DNA of 32,850 nucleotides from an uncultured Lachnospiraceae bacterium. GTDB lineage: Bacteria > Bacillota > Clostridia > Lachnospirales > Lachnospiraceae. The DNA lies in NCBI GenBank assembly GCA_900546325.1, contig URCR01000033.1, positions 1 through 32,850 of the forward strand. The letters run 5' to 3'. The position numbers and the translations under genes were made by a program. The notes beneath the pieces are model-generated. The model was not told the origin of the DNA, did no database searches, and saw only the letters and a program-made list of their open reading frames with translations. Each line of letters opens with the position of its first letter. The first letter of the stretch is position 1. Below are positions 14,602 to 22,805 of this stretch, piece by piece.

Positions 14602-15342
14602 ATGAGTGACAGAATAGAATTTCGGGAAAAATTAAGTGGAATTGTCCAGAAAGCGCAGGAAAATCAGAACGTGCTTTCGGTGCAGGAGGTAGAACAATAT
14701 TTTTCAGAAGACGGACTTTCCGGAGAACAGATGGAGCTTGTCTGCGATTATCTGATCTCCCGCAAGGTGGCAGTAAAAGGATATGTAAAACAGGGCGGCA
14801 CTGTTTTGGAGAAAGAGACTGAAGAAGGCGGGGAGAACTATACACCGGAAGAAAAGAGGTATCTGGAACGTTATCTGGAAGAGATTGAGTCTGTAAAAGA
14901 AGAAGAGGAAGGGGAGCGCGAGCGCCTGTTTGAGGCATCGATAGAGGGAGATGCGCTCGCAAGAGGAAGACTGATAGAACTTTACCTCGCGGAGGTTGTA
15001 AAGGCAGCCAAAGAACTGTATCACAAGGAAGTATTTCTCGGAGATTTGATTCAGGAGGGAAATGTCAGCCTGATGATCGCGCTTGACGAACTGACATCGG
15101 CAGAATCTGCCCATGAGATTGTCATGGAGGAAGTGCATCGGGGGATGCAGATGCTGATTGAAGAACAGACAGAGGTAAAGAGAAGAGATCATACGCTTCT
15201 GGAAAAATATACAAACCTTGATGATAATATCAAGAAGCTGAAAGAAGAGACCGGAAGAGATGTCACGGTAGAAGAACTGGCTGTCTTTCTGGACATGCCC
15301 GAAGAGGAGATCAAAGACATTCTGAATCTGGGGGAACAGTAA
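14602..15342 (+). CDS. Sigma-70-like protein lacking promoter-recognition regions
   Basis: A 246-residue acidic protein. The N-terminal third resembles the sigma region 1.1 fold (VLSVQEVEQYFSEDGLSGEQ). A segment YHKEVFLGDLIQEGNVSLMIALDEL near residues 140-164 resembles sigma region 2.1-2.2, which binds the RNA polymerase clamp (shown here by DLIQEGNVSLM). LDDNIKKLKEETGRDVTVEEL near residues 205-227 resembles region 3 (shown by ETGRDVTVEELAVFLDM). The region 2.3-2.4 aromatic motif (FSTYAxWWIRQAI in RpoD) and all of region 4 are missing, so it should not recognise promoters as a normal sigma factor. It may bind core polymerase as a modulator. GAGGT precedes the ATG. Confidence 0.75.
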   Translation: MSDRIEFREKLSGIVQKAQENQNVLSVQEVEQYFSEDGLSGEQMELVCDYLISRKVAVKGYVKQGGTVLEKETEEGGENYTPEEKRYLERYLEEIESVKEEEEGERERLFEASIEGDALARGRLIELYLAEVVKAAKELYHKEVFLGDLIQEGNVSLMIALDELTSAESAHEIVMEEVHRGMQMLIEEQTEVKRRDHTLLEKYTNLDDNIKKLKEETGRDVTVEELAVFLDMPEEEIKDILNLGEQ

Positions 15343-15367
15343 AGTCTGATAAGTCAATAAATATAAG

Positions 15368-15413
15368 AAAAATGCGTCCGCCAAAATAAGATACTCTGGC
15401 AGGCGCATTTTTA
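15368..15413. terminator. Bidirectional terminator between convergent genes
   Basis: AAAAATGCGTCCGCCA (15368-15383) pairs with TGGCAGGCGCATTTTT (15397-15412) with two wobble pairs. It lies between the sigma-like gene and the convergent CBS-domain gene and has A and T tracts on its two sides. Confidence 0.85.
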
Positions 15414-15482
15414 CGCTCTCCTATAAAGAATCTGTTGCTTTCTGACTGAGAGAACGGTCCGTTCAGACAAAAAGCAGAGCCG

Positions 15483-16781
15483 TTAAATCTCGTAGGAATT
15501 CTCCTCGCTCTGTTCGTAGAATCCTTCCGGAATATACATATGGACACTCTCCACACGGTTCTTCTGGAGTGCTTCCACGACAAGACGGATTCCGTCATCT
15601 GTCGTAAATTCATCTCCCTGCTCCGGCAGGCGGTCGAGGTGTTCGATGATAAATCCGCCTAGGGAATCATAGTCTTCGGAGGAAAGGTTCAGGCCAAGGC
15701 TGTCGTTGAGATCATCAAGGTTCATGGAGCCTTCAATAATGTATTCACGCTCATTGATCTGGCGGATGAATTCTTCTTCGTTCTCGTCATACTCATCATG
15801 AATCTCTCCGACGATCTCTTCAAGAAGGTCTTCAAGGGTGATCAGTCCGGCAGTCTCGCCGTATTCATCGAGAACGATGGCGATGTTGATCGAAGCCTGG
15901 CGCATCTCTACGAGCAGCTCGGAGATACTCTTGTACTCGTAAGTAAAATATGCTTCTCTTAAGATATCTCTGACATGAAATTCCTTCTTATCATTATAAT
16001 TGTACAGTAGAAGATCTTTCATATTGATCGTACCGACTACATTATCGGTTGTCTCCTCATAAATAGGAAGTCTTGTGAACTTGTCCTCCCGGAAAATCTC
16101 GATCAGTTCATCATAAGTGCTGTTGATGTCAGCGAACGTTACATGGACACGAGGCACCATAATATCTTTGGCTTTGGCATCTCCCATATCGAATACATTG
16201 TAGATCATCTCTTTCTCCTCGGATTCAATCACGCCGTCTTCATGGCTGACATCCACGATGGTCCGAAGTTCGTGTTCTGTCATGGTGTTGACCTTCTGGG
16301 AAGGATTGACACGAAGAAGGAACAGAACGCCCAAAGAAAGCTTGTTTACAATAAAGATAACCGGGGTAAAGAGCTTCATCAGAAAATGGATCAGCGGCGC
16401 ATAAAAAAGCGCCATCTTCTCTGAATGGATCGTTGCCAGCGTCTTTGGAGAAATCTCTCCGAAGATCAGGATCAGCAACGTGATCACACCGGTCGCGATA
16501 CCGACCGCAGAATTTCCGAACAGCTGGATGATCAGAGAAGTCGTGAGTGCGGTTGCCGCATTGTTCACGAGGTTATTTCCGATCAGGATCGCACTCAGCA
16601 TCTTGCCGGAATCCTCTGAAATCTTCAGAAGAATGCGGGCGCGCTTACTTCCCTGGTCTGCCAGTGATTGAATTTTTAGTTTGTTAGAGGTTGTCAAAGA
16701 GGTCTCCGCCGATGAAAATAATGCTGATAAAAGAATCAGTACGGCTAAAATAATTAATTGTATGACGACACTCGAGTCCAA
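15483..16781 (-). CDS. CNNM/CBS-domain membrane protein (hemolysin C/TlyC-like)
   Basis: A 432-residue protein with an N-terminal DUF21/CNNM membrane domain (about four helices, ILLSALFSSAETSLTTSNK at residues about 15-33 is typical). Two CBS domains follow around residues 200-320, with DIMVPRVHVTFAD at their start, and then a CorC/HlyC-type C-terminal domain (SMNLDDLNDSLGLNL). These proteins are linked to magnesium or cobalt efflux and ion homeostasis; the name hemolysin is historical. A TTG at 16781 is preferred because AAGGAG stands at usable distance and the protein then starts MDSSVVIQ; a GTG at 16793 would overlap the ribosome site. It is divergent from murB with its own promoter. Confidence 0.9.
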   Translation of the reverse strand: MDSSVVIQLIILAVLILLSALFSSAETSLTTSNKLKIQSLADQGSKRARILLKISEDSGKMLSAILIGNNLVNNAATALTTSLIIQLFGNSAVGIATGVITLLILIFGEISPKTLATIHSEKMALFYAPLIHFLMKLFTPVIFIVNKLSLGVLFLLRVNPSQKVNTMTEHELRTIVDVSHEDGVIESEEKEMIYNVFDMGDAKAKDIMVPRVHVTFADINSTYDELIEIFREDKFTRLPIYEETTDNVVGTINMKDLLLYNYNDKKEFHVRDILREAYFTYEYKSISELLVEMRQASINIAIVLDEYGETAGLITLEDLLEEIVGEIHDEYDENEEEFIRQINEREYIIEGSMNLDDLNDSLGLNLSSEDYDSLGGFIIEHLDRLPEQGDEFTTDDGIRLVVEALQKNRVESVHMYIPEGFYEQSEENSYEI

Positions 16782-16820
16782 TGATAAGTTCACTCCTTTT
16801 TTGCTTTACATTTTGCTTCT

Positions 16821-16849
16821 AATATACCGTATTTTGGGAGATTTTGCAA
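16821..16849 (-). promoter_or_regulatory. Promoter of the CBS-domain gene
   Basis: On the minus strand TTGCAA (16844-16849) and TATATT (complement of 16821-16826) are exactly 17 bp apart, 40 bp before the start codon. Confidence 0.65.
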
Positions 16850-16856
16850 GTGTACA

Positions 16857-16885
16857 TTGAATTTGCGGGGGCTTTATAGTATGAT
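16857..16885 (+). promoter_or_regulatory. Promoter of the murB-rapZ-whiA-crh operon
   Basis: TTGAAT (16857-16862) and TATGAT (16880-16885) with a 17 bp spacer stand about 85 bp before murB. The two divergent -35 boxes are only 7 bp apart. Confidence 0.65.
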
Positions 16886-16970
16886 AAAGATACTGTCCGA
16901 GGGACATTCCGGGACAGGATGAACAGGAACAAAATGAATTATGCATATAGATAGAAGCAGGAGACAGAGC

Positions 16971-17882
16971 ATGAAGAAAGAATTTTATGATGCATTGACA
17001 CAGCTGACAGCAGAGAAGAATGTGCTGACAGACGAACCGATGAAAAAGCATGTGACCTTCCGTGTCGGAGGAGCAGCAGATTATTTTGTATCGCCGGAGA
17101 GTGCAGAAGAAGTACAGAAGATCATCCTCCTATGCAAAGAGGCAGGGATGCCATATTATATTTTAGGAAATGGAAGTAATCTTCTCGTCAGTGATCATGG
17201 GTACAGAGGAGTTATCATACAGATTTATAAATCTATGAGTGAGGTTTCTGTGAAGGGAGAACTTGTGACAGCACAGGCAGGTGCACTCTTATCGGCAATT
17301 GCGGCGAAGGCAGCGGAAGAATCTCTGACCGGATTTGAGTTTGCGTCTGGGATTCCGGGCACGATCGGAGGGGCAGCAGTGATGAATGCCGGTGCATACG
17401 GCGGAGAGATGAAAGACGTGCTGGAGCAGGTGACGGTTCTGACCAAGGAAGGAGAACTGCTTACACTTCCGAGAGAGGAACTGGAGATGGGATACCGTAC
17501 AAGCAGAGTTGCGAGAAATCAGTATATTGTGCTGGAGGCAGTGATCCGTCTTACACACGGGGAGCAGAAGCAGATCCGGGAAACAATGAATGAACTCAAA
17601 GAGAAGCGCACGACAAAGCAGCCGCTGGAATATCCAAGTGCAGGAAGTACCTTTAAGCGTCCGGAAGGATATTTTGCAGGGAAACTGATCGAGGATGCAG
17701 GCTTACGAGGATTTCAGGTAGGAGGCGCGCAGGTGTCAGAAAAGCACTGCGGGTTCGTGATCAATAAGGACAATGCGACAGCGGCAGAAGTACGGGAACT
17801 GATCCGCCAGGTATCGGAGCGGGTAAAGGCAAATTCCGGGGTGACACTGGAACCGGAAGTAAAGATGTTAGGAGAATTTTAA
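16971..17882 (+). CDS. murB: UDP-N-acetylmuramate dehydrogenase
   Basis: This FAD enzyme reduces UDP-GlcNAc-enolpyruvate to UDP-MurNAc, the second committed step of peptidoglycan precursor synthesis. FAD-binding motifs VTFRVGGAADYF, LGNGSNLLVSD and SGIPGTIGGAAVMNAGAYGGE are in order. PSAGSTFKRPEG holds the catalytic serine, and the C-terminal EPEVKMLGEF is typical. The ATG at 16971 gives 303 residues and has AGGAG 7 bp upstream; an ATG 30 bp earlier in frame lacks this. It is the first gene of an operon with rapZ, which starts one base after its stop. Confidence 0.96.
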   Translation: MKKEFYDALTQLTAEKNVLTDEPMKKHVTFRVGGAADYFVSPESAEEVQKIILLCKEAGMPYYILGNGSNLLVSDHGYRGVIIQIYKSMSEVSVKGELVTAQAGALLSAIAAKAAEESLTGFEFASGIPGTIGGAAVMNAGAYGGEMKDVLEQVTVLTKEGELLTLPREELEMGYRTSRVARNQYIVLEAVIRLTHGEQKQIRETMNELKEKRTTKQPLEYPSAGSTFKRPEGYFAGKLIEDAGLRGFQVGGAQVSEKHCGFVINKDNATAAEVRELIRQVSERVKANSGVTLEPEVKMLGEF

Positions 17883-17883
17883 G

Positions 17884-18762
17884 ATGAGATTTGTGATCGT
17901 TACGGGAATGTCCGGTGCGGGAAAGAGTACCGCACTGAAGATGCTGGAGGATGTCGGATACTTTTGCGTTGACAACCTTCCGATTCCGGTGATTCCAGCG
18001 CTGGCAAGCCTTTTAAGCGGGGCGAATTCAGAGATTGACAAGCTGGCACTCGGGATCGATATCCGGGATGAGCGGAATTTTAAAGAATTAGAAGAAGTAT
18101 TAAAGAAGATTGATGATACCGGGTTTGCCTATGAAGTGCTGTTTCTTGAGGCGGGGGATGATGTGCTGATCAAGCGGTATCAGGAGACAAGACGGACCCA
18201 TCCGATCGCGGGGAATGAGCGGCTGGACAAAGGAATCGAGATGGAACGGGAGAAATTGAAGTTTCTGAAATCAAAGGCGACGTATATTGTAGATACGAGT
18301 AAGATGCTGACACGGGAACTGAAGGCGGAGCTCAATAAAATTTTTGTGGAGAATAAGGAGTTTAAAAACCTCTACATTACGGTATTGTCGTTCGGGTTTA
18401 AGTATGGGATTCCCAATGATGCAGATCTAGTGTTCAATGTGCGTTTCCTTCCGAATCCATATTATATAGAGGAGCTGCGTCCGATGAGCGGAAATGACAG
18501 CCCGGTCAGCGAGTATGTGATGAAGGAACCGAAAGCGCAGGAATTTTTAGAGAAATTAAAAGATATGGTCACATTTCTGATTCCGAACTATATTATAGAG
18601 GGAAAGAATCAGCTTGTCATTGCAATCGGATGTACCGGAGGCAAGCACCGATCGGTTACACTGGCAAATGAGCTGTATCAGTTCCTAAAACAGGATGACA
18701 GATATGGAGTGAAGGTGGAACACCGGGATATTGAAAGGGATTCGCAGGGAAAAGTAAAATAG
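17884..18762 (+). CDS. rapZ: RNase adapter / nucleotide-binding protein RapZ
   Basis: A 292-residue P-loop protein. In Enterobacteria RapZ directs RNase E to small RNAs controlling glucosamine-6-phosphate synthase; in Firmicutes the orthologue (YvcJ) binds and hydrolyses GTP and its target is less clear. Walker A is GMSGAGKST (residues 7-15), and the N-terminal half has DVGYFCVDNLP. The C-terminal domain carries IAIGCTGGKHRSVTLANEL, the conserved ligand-binding region. AGGAGA precedes it inside murB. Its stop abuts whiA. The usual neighbour yvcK is absent from between rapZ and whiA. Confidence 0.96.
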   Translation: MRFVIVTGMSGAGKSTALKMLEDVGYFCVDNLPIPVIPALASLLSGANSEIDKLALGIDIRDERNFKELEEVLKKIDDTGFAYEVLFLEAGDDVLIKRYQETRRTHPIAGNERLDKGIEMEREKLKFLKSKATYIVDTSKMLTRELKAELNKIFVENKEFKNLYITVLSFGFKYGIPNDADLVFNVRFLPNPYYIEELRPMSGNDSPVSEYVMKEPKAQEFLEKLKDMVTFLIPNYIIEGKNQLVIAIGCTGGKHRSVTLANELYQFLKQDDRYGVKVEHRDIERDSQGKVK

Positions 18763-19734
18763 ATGGAAAAAATGTCATTTTCAGCAAAGGTAAAAGAAGA
18801 ACTGTCCATGCATACGAGCAGTGCAAGGCACTGTCAGATCGCAGAACTTGCCGCGATCATAAGTATCTGCGGGAGAATTTCCATCTCCAGTTCAGACAGA
18901 TACCGGGTTACGGTGCACACAGAAAATATAACTGTTGCAAGAAAGTACTTTACATTAATCAAAAAAACATTTAATATATGTACTGAAACTTCTATTCGGA
19001 AGAACCTTAAAAAAGGAAGTGTTTTTTATTCCGTTATCATTGCAAGGCACGAAGAGGCAGTGAGAGTGCTTCAGGCAGTGAAGTTATTGGATGATACGGG
19101 TGAAATCAGAGAGGAACTTTCCATTGTCAAAAATGTGGTGATCCGTCAGATGTGCTGCCGGAGAGCATTTTTAAGAGGAGTGTTCCTTGCATCAGGTTCA
19201 ATCAGTGATCCTTACAAATCTTACCATTTTGAAGTGGTATGTGCGACTGAAGACAAGGCGAAGCAATTACAGTATATTATGAACAGTCTGCAGATGAGTG
19301 CCAAGATCGTGCTTAGGAAGAAGTCATATGTTGTCTATCTTAAGGAAGCGGATCAGATTTCAGACATGCTGAATATCATGGAGGCACATGTTGCACTGAT
19401 GGAGTTTGAAAATATTCGTATTTTAAAAGATATGAGAAACACCGTGAATAGAAAAGTAAATTGTGAAACTGCCAATATTAATAAGACCGTTTCGGCAGCA
19501 GTCAAGCAGCTGGAGGATATCGTATATATCAGAGATACGATTGGTTTTGAAAAATTAGCAGACGGATTAAGAGAGGTTGCTCTTGCGAGAATCGCCTATC
19601 CGGAAGCAACATTGAAGGAACTAGGTGATGCACTGACACCGCCGGTCGGGAAGTCGGGTGTGAATCATCGGCTAAGAAAGTTAAGTGAGATCGCTGAGAA
19701 GGTAAGAGCGAACAAGGAGGTACACAATGATTAG
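18763..19734 (+). CDS. whiA: DNA-binding protein WhiA
   Basis: WhiA is a conserved regulator of sporulation and cell division in Gram-positive bacteria, with a LAGLIDADG-like N-terminal domain and a C-terminal helix-turn-helix. The 323-residue length fits. The start MEKMSFSAKVKEELS may be three codons downstream (ATG 18772), since most family members begin MSFS; the upstream ATG is kept because it abuts rapZ. The C-terminal HTH shows ATLKELGDAL and VNHRLRKLSEIAE. It overlaps the HPr-like gene by 8 bp, showing coupled translation. Confidence 0.95.
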   Translation: MEKMSFSAKVKEELSMHTSSARHCQIAELAAIISICGRISISSSDRYRVTVHTENITVARKYFTLIKKTFNICTETSIRKNLKKGSVFYSVIIARHEEAVRVLQAVKLLDDTGEIREELSIVKNVVIRQMCCRRAFLRGVFLASGSISDPYKSYHFEVVCATEDKAKQLQYIMNSLQMSAKIVLRKKSYVVYLKEADQISDMLNIMEAHVALMEFENIRILKDMRNTVNRKVNCETANINKTVSAAVKQLEDIVYIRDTIGFEKLADGLREVALARIAYPEATLKELGDALTPPVGKSGVNHRLRKLSEIAEKVRANKEVHND

Positions 19735-19984
19735 GAAACCAGTAACAATTCAACTCGACAACGGATTAGAGGCAAGACCAATCGCACTGCTCGTTCAGGA
19801 AGCAAGTCAGTATGCAAGCCAGATCTATATTGAGATCAAGGAAAAGAGAATCAATGCAAAGAGTATTATGGGAATGATGAGCCTGAACGTTCACAGCGGA
19901 GAAGAACTGACAGTAGTTACCGAAGGTGAGGACGAGGAAAAGGCAGCACAGGGCATTGAATTGTTCTTAAATAATGTAAAGTAA
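19727..19984 (+). CDS. crh: Crh-like HPr-family protein with Glu15 in place of the active-site His
   Basis: An 85-residue HPr-fold protein. The family motif LHARP reads LEARP, so residue 15 is glutamate rather than the histidine that carries phosphate in sugar transport. Ser46, the site used by HPr kinase, is kept in NAKSIMGMMSL. Bacillus Crh has the same pattern, with Gln15, and is likewise encoded after whiA. The protein should therefore act in catabolite regulation with CcpA or as a metabolic regulator, not as a PTS carrier. AAGGAGG stands before the ATG inside whiA. A terminator follows 12 bp later and closes the operon. A negative charge at residue 15 might mimic phosphohistidine; this is inference. 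Confidence 0.88.
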   Translation: MIRKPVTIQLDNGLEARPIALLVQEASQYASQIYIEIKEKRINAKSIMGMMSLNVHSGEELTVVTEGEDEEKAAQGIELFLNNVK

Positions 19985-19995
19985 AAGAGGGTAAG

Positions 19996-20024
19996 AAAAA
20001 GAGCATGTGATATGCTCTTTTTTA
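19996..20024 (+). terminator. Intrinsic terminator of the murB-crh operon
   Basis: AAAGAGCAT (19998-20006) and ATGCTCTTT (20012-20020) form a perfect stem, followed by T-run. Confidence 0.85.
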
Positions 20025-20054
20025 TCCTATAAAAATAGCGGAAAGGAGAAAGCG

Positions 20055-21008
20055 ATGAAGAAATTACTATTTATTTATAATCCAAATGCAGGAAAAGGAT
20101 TGATCAAGCCGAAGCTGTCGGATGTGCTTGACATTTTTGTGAAAGCTGGGTATGAAGTAACAGTTTACCCGACACAGAAGTATCGGGATGGATATCAAAA
20201 GGTACGCCATTTCAAGGAACAGTATGATCTGGTTGTGTGCAGCGGCGGGGATGGCACGCTTGATGAAGTGGTAACCGGGATGATGAAGAGAACAGAACAG
20301 ATTCCGATCGGTTATATCCCAACCGGAACAACAAATGATTTTGCCAGAAGCTTACACATTCCAAAAGATATGTTAAAGGCGGCGGATACTGCAGTAAATG
20401 GAATGGTATTTCCATGCGATGTCGGTAAATTCAATGAAGATATTTTTGTGTATATCGCAGCATTCGGGCTTTTTACAGATGTTTCTTATCAGACCAAGCA
20501 GGAAGTGAAAAATGTTTTGGGACATCTTGCTTATGTGCTGGAAGGAATGAAGCGGCTTTATAATGTGCCGTCTTATCGGATCAAAGTGACGCATGACGAT
20601 CAGATCATCGAAGATGAATTTATTTTCGGTATGGTGACAAATTCACGGTCGATTGGCGGGTTCCGAAATATGGTAGGAAAGAGTATCGTATTTGACGACG
20701 GTGAGTTTGAAGTGACCTTGATTAAGACACCGAAGAATCCGCTTGCACTCCAGGAAATCATTGCGGCACTTCTGATCGAACAGATTGATACAAAACATAT
20801 GTATACATTTAAGGCAAGCAGCCTGAAACTGGAGTCTCTGGAAGAGATTCCGTGGACGCTGGACGGCGAGTTCGGCGGGGAACATGATGAAGTGATCATC
20901 GAGAATCAAAGGCAGAAATTAAAGATTATGGTACCCATCGACAAAATCAAATCTCTGATGAAGGAACCAGATATGTTACAGCTAGAGGAAGGAATTGAAG
21001 AGGATTAA
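20055..21008 (+). CDS. Diacylglycerol kinase family lipid kinase (DgkB/YegS-like)
   Basis: A 317-residue soluble kinase that would phosphorylate diacylglycerol or a related lipid at the membrane face. The catalytic domain shows NPNAGKG at the N-terminus, SGGDGTLDEV near residue 58 and PTGTTNDFARSL near residue 80. The C-terminal domain contains the second conserved region (GEFGGEHDE). ATG at 20055 follows GAAAGGAG; an upstream in-frame start at 20007 lies within the preceding terminator's T-run and is rejected. Its stop codon overlaps the ATG of the symporter by one base. Confidence 0.92.
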   Translation: MKKLLFIYNPNAGKGLIKPKLSDVLDIFVKAGYEVTVYPTQKYRDGYQKVRHFKEQYDLVVCSGGDGTLDEVVTGMMKRTEQIPIGYIPTGTTNDFARSLHIPKDMLKAADTAVNGMVFPCDVGKFNEDIFVYIAAFGLFTDVSYQTKQEVKNVLGHLAYVLEGMKRLYNVPSYRIKVTHDDQIIEDEFIFGMVTNSRSIGGFRNMVGKSIVFDDGEFEVTLIKTPKNPLALQEIIAALLIEQIDTKHMYTFKASSLKLESLEEIPWTLDGEFGGEHDEVIIENQRQKLKIMVPIDKIKSLMKEPDMLQLEEGIEED

Positions 21009-22387
21009 TGGAAAAGAGAGAAAAATTTTCATCCCGACTGGGATTTGTACTGATTTCAGCAGGATGCGCGATCGGACTTGGCAATGTATGGAGATTCCCG
21101 TATATTACCGGAAAATATGGAGGGGGTGCATTTGTACTTGTGTACCTGTTTTTCCTGTTTGTACTTGGACTGCCGATCGTTGTTGCAGAGTTTTCAGTGG
21201 GGAGGGCAAGCCAGAGAAGCATTGCGACCTCCTTCAACAAACTGGAGCCGAAAGGAACAAAATGGCATTGCTACCGCTATTTCGGAATGGCGGGCAACTA
21301 TTTGCTGATGATGTTTTATACAACGATCGGCGGATGGATGCTCGCATATTTCTTCAAGATGGTCAAAGGGGAATTCACAGGCCTGGCGCCAAAGGAAGTA
21401 GAGCAGGTATTTGGGACATTTACATCTGATCGAAATGCCATGATCTTCTGGATGGTATTGATCTCTGCGGCAGGATTGTGCGTGTGCTCCCTTGGACTCC
21501 AGAAAGGTGTAGAAGGAATCACGAAGATTATGATGTCCACCTTATTTGTAATCATGGGGGTGCTTGCAGTGAAATCCTTGACACTGCCAAATGCAATGGA
21601 AGGGCTCAGTTTCTATCTTGTGCCGGATTTCGCCAAAATGAAAGAGGCAGGAATCGGTACCGTGATTTTTGCGGCGATGGGACAGGCCTTCTTTACGCTG
21701 AGTATCGGAATCGGTGCGCTGGCCATCTTCGGAAGCTATATCGGGAAAGAGCGGGCGCTTACCGGGGAGGCAATCAGCGTTGCCCTGCTTGATACAACGG
21801 TGGCGATTGTTTCCGGCCTGATCATTTTCCCTGCCTGCTTTGCATTTGGGATCAATCCGGGAGAAGGACCGGGGCTTGTCTTTGTCACACTGCCGAATGT
21901 ATTTAACGAGATGGCAGGCGGAAGAGTGTGGGGAAGTCTGTTCTTCCTGTTCATGACATTTGCAGCATTTTCTACGATTATCGCAGTGTTCCAGAACATT
22001 ATCACATTTGCAAGAGAAATGTGGGGATGGTCTCTGCAGAAATCACTGCTCGTAAATGGTGTGCTTCTGATCCTCTTAGGACTTCCGTGTGTCCTCGGTC
22101 TGACAGACTGGTCAGGGATCCAGATTCTTGGGAAGAATATTATGGATTTCGAGGATTTCCTTGTAAGCAACAACCTGCTTCCGCTTGGATCTGTGATCTA
22201 CCTGCTATTCTGTGTGACAAAATATGGATGGGGATGGGATCATTTCCTCAAAGAAGCCAATACCGGAACCGGTATCAAATTCCCGGGCGGACGTCCGATG
22301 AAGTTGTACCTCACATTCGTTCTTCCGGCAGTGATCCTGTTTATCTTCGTGCAGGGGTATGTATCTATGTTTGCCGGAGGCATGTAG
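21008..22387 (+). CDS. Sodium-dependent transporter, SNF/NSS family
   Basis: A 459-residue inner-membrane symporter of the neurotransmitter:sodium symporter family (LeuT fold), which in bacteria takes up amino acids with sodium. Helix 1 shows GCAIGLGNVWRFPYI with the unwound substrate/sodium site. The next segment KYGGGAFVLVYLFF and later FFTLSIGIGALAIFGSY (helix 6) are typical. About 11 hydrophobic helices are seen; bacterial members commonly have 11 or 12. It is translationally coupled to the lipid kinase through a one-base overlap. The substrate is not predictable. Confidence 0.93.
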   Translation: MEKREKFSSRLGFVLISAGCAIGLGNVWRFPYITGKYGGGAFVLVYLFFLFVLGLPIVVAEFSVGRASQRSIATSFNKLEPKGTKWHCYRYFGMAGNYLLMMFYTTIGGWMLAYFFKMVKGEFTGLAPKEVEQVFGTFTSDRNAMIFWMVLISAAGLCVCSLGLQKGVEGITKIMMSTLFVIMGVLAVKSLTLPNAMEGLSFYLVPDFAKMKEAGIGTVIFAAMGQAFFTLSIGIGALAIFGSYIGKERALTGEAISVALLDTTVAIVSGLIIFPACFAFGINPGEGPGLVFVTLPNVFNEMAGGRVWGSLFFLFMTFAAFSTIIAVFQNIITFAREMWGWSLQKSLLVNGVLLILLGLPCVLGLTDWSGIQILGKNIMDFEDFLVSNNLLPLGSVIYLLFCVTKYGWGWDHFLKEANTGTGIKFPGGRPMKLYLTFVLPAVILFIFVQGYVSMFAGGM

Positions 22388-22454
22388 GAAAGATATAAAT
22401 TTTCTTTTGAAATCCTGAAAGATCTGAAAGATATTGAAAGGTTAGCAGCAGAAG

Positions 22455-22486
22455 CTGAGGAGCGGGAAACCTCGGTTTTTGCTGCT
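22455..22486 (+). terminator. Intrinsic terminator after the transporter
   Basis: CTGAGG (22455-22460) pairs with CCTCGG (22470-22475), followed by TTTTT. An outer stem AGCAGCA (22444-22450) with TGCTGCT (22480-22486) could extend the fold. The rest of 22388-22598 is A-rich and shows no gene. Confidence 0.75.
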
Positions 22487-22598
22487 GAAATTCATAAGAG
22501 AGCAGATTCGGTCAATGGATAAGAATTGTTCAAGTATAGAAGCAAAAAAGAGAAAAACAAAAAAGTTTAAAAAATTTGAAAAAAATTGAAAAAAGGAC

Positions 22599-22627
22599 TT
22601 GCATAATCTGGAAAAGTGTTCTATACT
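22599..22627 (+). promoter_or_regulatory. Promoter of tRNA-Glu
   Basis: TTGCAT (22599-22604) and TATACT (22622-22627) have a 17 bp spacer and lie 20 bp before the tRNA. Confidence 0.7.
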
Positions 22628-22646
22628 ATACAAGTATTAAACAAAC

Positions 22647-22718
22647 GGCTCCATGGTCAAGCGGTTAAGACGCTAGCCTCTCACGCTGGAATCAGGGGTT
22701 CGATTCCCCTTGGAGTCA
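22647..22718 (+). tRNA. tRNA-Glu (anticodon CTC)
   Basis: A 72-nt cloverleaf without encoded CCA. Acceptor arms GGCTCCA and TGGAGTC pair with one G-T. The D-loop has AAGCGGTTAAGAC, the anticodon stem CTAGC/GCTGG encloses CTCTCAC with anticodon CTC, and the T-arm is AGGGGTTCGATTCCCCT. It reads GAG codons. A promoter stands 20 bp before it and a terminator follows within 10 bp, so it is a single-gene unit. Confidence 0.93.
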
Positions 22719-22725
22719 CTTTTAA

Positions 22726-22771
22726 AAGTTCCAAAATCCTTAGGAAACATAAGGGTTTCGGAACTTCTTTT
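22726..22771 (+). terminator. Intrinsic terminator after tRNA-Glu
   Basis: AAGTTCC (22726-22732) pairs with GGAACTT (22760-22766), with an inner CCTTA/TAAGG stem, followed by CTTTT. Confidence 0.75.
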
Positions 22772-22805
22772 CGTTGTTCAAAAATGCGCAGGGTATCAGG
22801 CATAA

